Assembly (NCBI GenBank): GCA_030609865.1
Contig: JAUWSZ010000018.1
Location: 1-13,341 of the forward strand
Length of the DNA: 13,341 nt
Origin: a bacterium
Lineage (GTDB): Bacteria > Desulfobacterota > DSWW01
Direction: 5' to 3'
Part shown: positions 12,706 through 13,341 of the stretch, piece by piece
Layout of the letters: every line of letters begins with the position of its first letter
Numbering within the stretch: position 1 is the first letter of the stretch
Notes under the pieces: model-generated
What the model was told of the DNA's origin: nothing
The model's input: only the letters and a program-made list of their open reading frames with translations
Database searches by the model: none
Translations under genes and position numbers: made by a program

Positions 12706-13341
12706 ATGAGGATTGACTCCTCGGACAGGGATTCGGTTCCGTCCCTGGGGTGGATACGATCGGAGATCGAGGGGTATTTGGCCGATTGGAGGCAGCGACG
12801 GGGAAGGGACTACTGGCGAAGGCCCCGGGTCGGCATTGCCTCGGCGGATGACCCGCTCTTTTCACGGCTCGAGCGTGCCGTGGACCCATGCCACGCGATG
12901 CCACGTGATCTGTTGAAGGGGGCCCAGTCGATCGTGGTCTTCTTTCTGCCCTTTTCCCCGGCCCTGGGGCAGGCCAACGACGAGCACAAGAATCTGGCAT
13001 CCCGAGGTTGGGCCGAGGCCTACGTGGAAACGAACCTCCTGATACGAAAGATCGGCGGTCACCTGGCGCGCTGCCTGAGAGGGGCCGGGCATGCGGCCCT
13101 GGCCACGCCCGCGACCCACGACTTCGACGAGGAAAAGCTGGTGAGCGGCTGGTCACACAAGCACGTGGGCTACATTGCCGGGCTGGGCACGTTCGGGCAT
13201 CATCATCAGCTCATTACCGAAGCGGGGTGTTGTGGGAGGTTGGGCAGCCTGCTGACCTCGATGGAGATCCCGGCGACGCCCCGGCCGGGGGAGGAGTGGT
13301 GTCTAGAGAAGGCTGGTCGGCCCTGCCTTGCCTGCGTATCC
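12706..13341 (+). CDS. QueG-like (epoxyqueuosine reductase family, COG1600-type) iron-sulfur protein, 5' part
   Basis: The first 212 codons are present; the gene continues past the right edge. ATG at 12706 follows GGGAG (12695-12699). A substrate/corrinoid-binding-type region contains AQSIVVFFLPFSP and NLLIRKIGGHLARCL. The family signature follows as KHVGYIAGLGTFGHHHQLIT, then EAGCCGRLGSLLTS. The last residues, CLEKAGRPCLACVS, begin a C-x-x-C 4Fe-4S cluster motif. True QueG reduces epoxyqueuosine in tRNA using cobalamin and two 4Fe-4S clusters. This protein has a longer N-terminus and GHHH where QueG commonly has G-KN/G-H, so it probably belongs to a QueG-related subfamily of unproven substrate. 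Confidence 0.78.
   Translation, partial: MRIDSSDRDSVPSLGWIRSEIEGYLADWRQRRGRDYWRRPRVGIASADDPLFSRLERAVDPCHAMPRDLLKGAQSIVVFFLPFSPALGQANDEHKNLASRGWAEAYVETNLLIRKIGGHLARCLRGAGHAALATPATHDFDEEKLVSGWSHKHVGYIAGLGTFGHHHQLITEAGCCGRLGSLLTSMEIPATPRPGEEWCLEKAGRPCLACVS

Overview
The window looks like a chromosomal segment of a GC-rich Gram-negative bacterium. The best guess is a Desulfobacterota (deltaproteobacterial) or related anaerobe. The reasons are an outer-membrane lipoprotein-sorting-type protein, a DUF362 protein, an O-antigen-ligase/TPR fusion, a MarR regulator with a CCG-V-T-x3-C segment, and several dispersed palindromic repeats of the 'GGATATTGCGAG...GGCAATCTCC' and 'CGTCATCCCCGCG...GGGGATCC' kinds. 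No rRNA or tRNA genes, CRISPR array or transposase gene were seen. The taxonomic call is inference.

Layout. 1-188 (-): 5' end of a LolA-like outer membrane lipoprotein-sorting protein, running off the left edge. 189-518: spacer with palindromic repeats, then a 16-bp operator-like palindrome. 519-1006 (+): ribbon-helix-helix antitoxin and RelE/ParE-type toxin joined by an ATGA overlap. 1008-1817 (+): DUF362 protein, overlapping tail-to-tail with 1789-3165 (-), a secreted DUF4139 protein. 3166-3740: repeat-rich spacer with a C10 tract. 3741-4276 (+): small secreted protein broken by a frameshift at a G5 run. 4405-5391 (-): NAD(P)H:quinone oxidoreductase. Divergent from it, 5486-10571 (+) holds an apparent operon: HEPN protein, MNT nucleotidyltransferase, SixA-type phosphohistidine phosphatase, then a 1281-residue O-antigen ligase/Wzy_C membrane protein fused to TPRs and a C-terminal beta-rich domain. 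10706-11191 (+): MarR regulator. 11309-11763 (+): two small, paralogous single-span membrane proteins. 11764-12021: a second repeat cluster. 12022-12579 (-): lipoprotein. 12706-13341 (+): 5' part of a QueG-like iron-sulfur protein, cut by the right edge.

The most interesting part is 10644-11763. The MarR gene has a near-consensus promoter whose start-site region is covered by the palindrome ATTTGTA-N3-TACAAAT. The same palindrome recurs just after the MarR gene, where it begins a row of TACAAAT half-sites at about 16-bp intervals leading to two tiny membrane-protein genes with near-identical leaders. This suggests a compact, self-regulated MarR switch controlling a duplicated small membrane protein, which I do not recognise as a described system.

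Two toxin-antitoxin type modules (RHH/RelE and HEPN/MNT) lie within 6 kb, and the HEPN/MNT pair is transcriptionally fused to cell-envelope and phosphorelay-type genes. The repeat clusters at 3.2-4.4 kb and 11.8-12.0 kb share composite blocks, so they are related mosaics rather than independent insertions.
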